Source of the DNA: Candidatus Cloacimonadota bacterium
GTDB lineage: Bacteria; Cloacimonadota; Cloacimonadia; Cloacimonadales; TCS61
Assembly: GCA_030626645.1 (NCBI GenBank)
Contig: DAOUTP010000106.1
Location: 1-6,463 of the forward strand
Direction of reading: 5' to 3'
Length of the DNA: 6,463 nucleotides
Below are positions 6,424 to 6,463 of the stretch, piece after piece. Under the pieces are notes generated by a model, which made no database searches, had not been told where the DNA came from, and saw nothing but the letters and a program-made list of their open reading frames with translations. The position numbers were made by a program, and so were the translations under genes. Position 1 is the first letter of the stretch; every line of letters starts with the position of its first letter.

Positions 6424-6463
6424 ATAAGATTAGTCAATCGTAAAAATAATTTTAGTTAAGTAC

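Noticed and set aside
6409..6437. TTGACT (6437-6432) with a candidate -10 about 17 bases on
   Set aside because: The -10 would be GAAGAT, a poor match, and would lie inside the hairpin. It is not reported as a promoter.
6430..6462. Possible C-terminal end of an upstream minus-strand gene, ten codons ending in TAA at 6432-6430
   Set aside because: It fits well with the hairpin seven bases later, but ten codons are too few to call a gene. It is recorded only as context for the terminator.
1..6463. CRISPR arrays, tRNA or rRNA genes, insertion sequences
   Set aside because: No repeat-spacer pattern, tRNA-like cloverleaf, rRNA sequence, transposase or terminal inverted repeats were seen on either strand by eye.

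Overview
This AT-rich window carries a single run of co-directional genes, all on the minus strand, so transcription goes from right to left. In that order they are: a GspF/PilC-type platform protein (6353-5010), a GspE/PilB-type assembly ATPase (4996-3212), a 144-residue and a 198-residue membrane-anchored pilin-like protein (3208-2774 and 2771-2175), two tandem paralogues with one N-terminal membrane helix and a glycine-rich, beta-helix-like C-terminal half (2153-1269 and 1231-323), and the first 99 codons of a membrane sensor that looks like a PilS/NtrB-type histidine kinase, cut off at the window edge (297 to below 1). Gaps between genes are 13, 3, 2, 21, 37 and 25 bp, which strongly suggests one operon. 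A perfect 14-bp hairpin with a TTCG loop lies just upstream of the first gene and probably ends the preceding transcription unit.

The genes read together as the motor core of a type IV filament (type IV pilus, type II secretion or pseudopilus family). The cytoplasmic hexameric ATPase would drive the inner-membrane platform protein, which would assemble the small N-terminally hydrophobic proteins into a filament or tip complex. The two glycine-rich paralogues resemble PilX-like minor pilin proteins with a right-handed beta-helix head. A sensor kinase at the end of such an operon recalls PilS of PilS/PilR, which senses pilin in the inner membrane. No secretin, retraction ATPase, PilM/N/O proteins, prepilin peptidase or classical GFTLIE major pilin is in the window, so these must lie elsewhere if the machine is complete.

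The organism is most likely a diderm bacterium of the FCB assemblage (Cloacimonadota-, Ignavibacteriota- or Marinimicrobia-like). This is judged from remembered resemblance of the platform protein and small pilin-like proteins to sets seen there, together with low GC. Clear Shine-Dalgarno sequences (AAGGAG, AAGGAGG, GGAGG) argue against typical Bacteroidota, which usually lack them. The phylum assignment is inference and was not tested by a search.

There is no stretch above 300 bp without a gene. The longest non-coding segment is the 110 bp at 6354-6463, which holds the hairpin and the leader of the operon.
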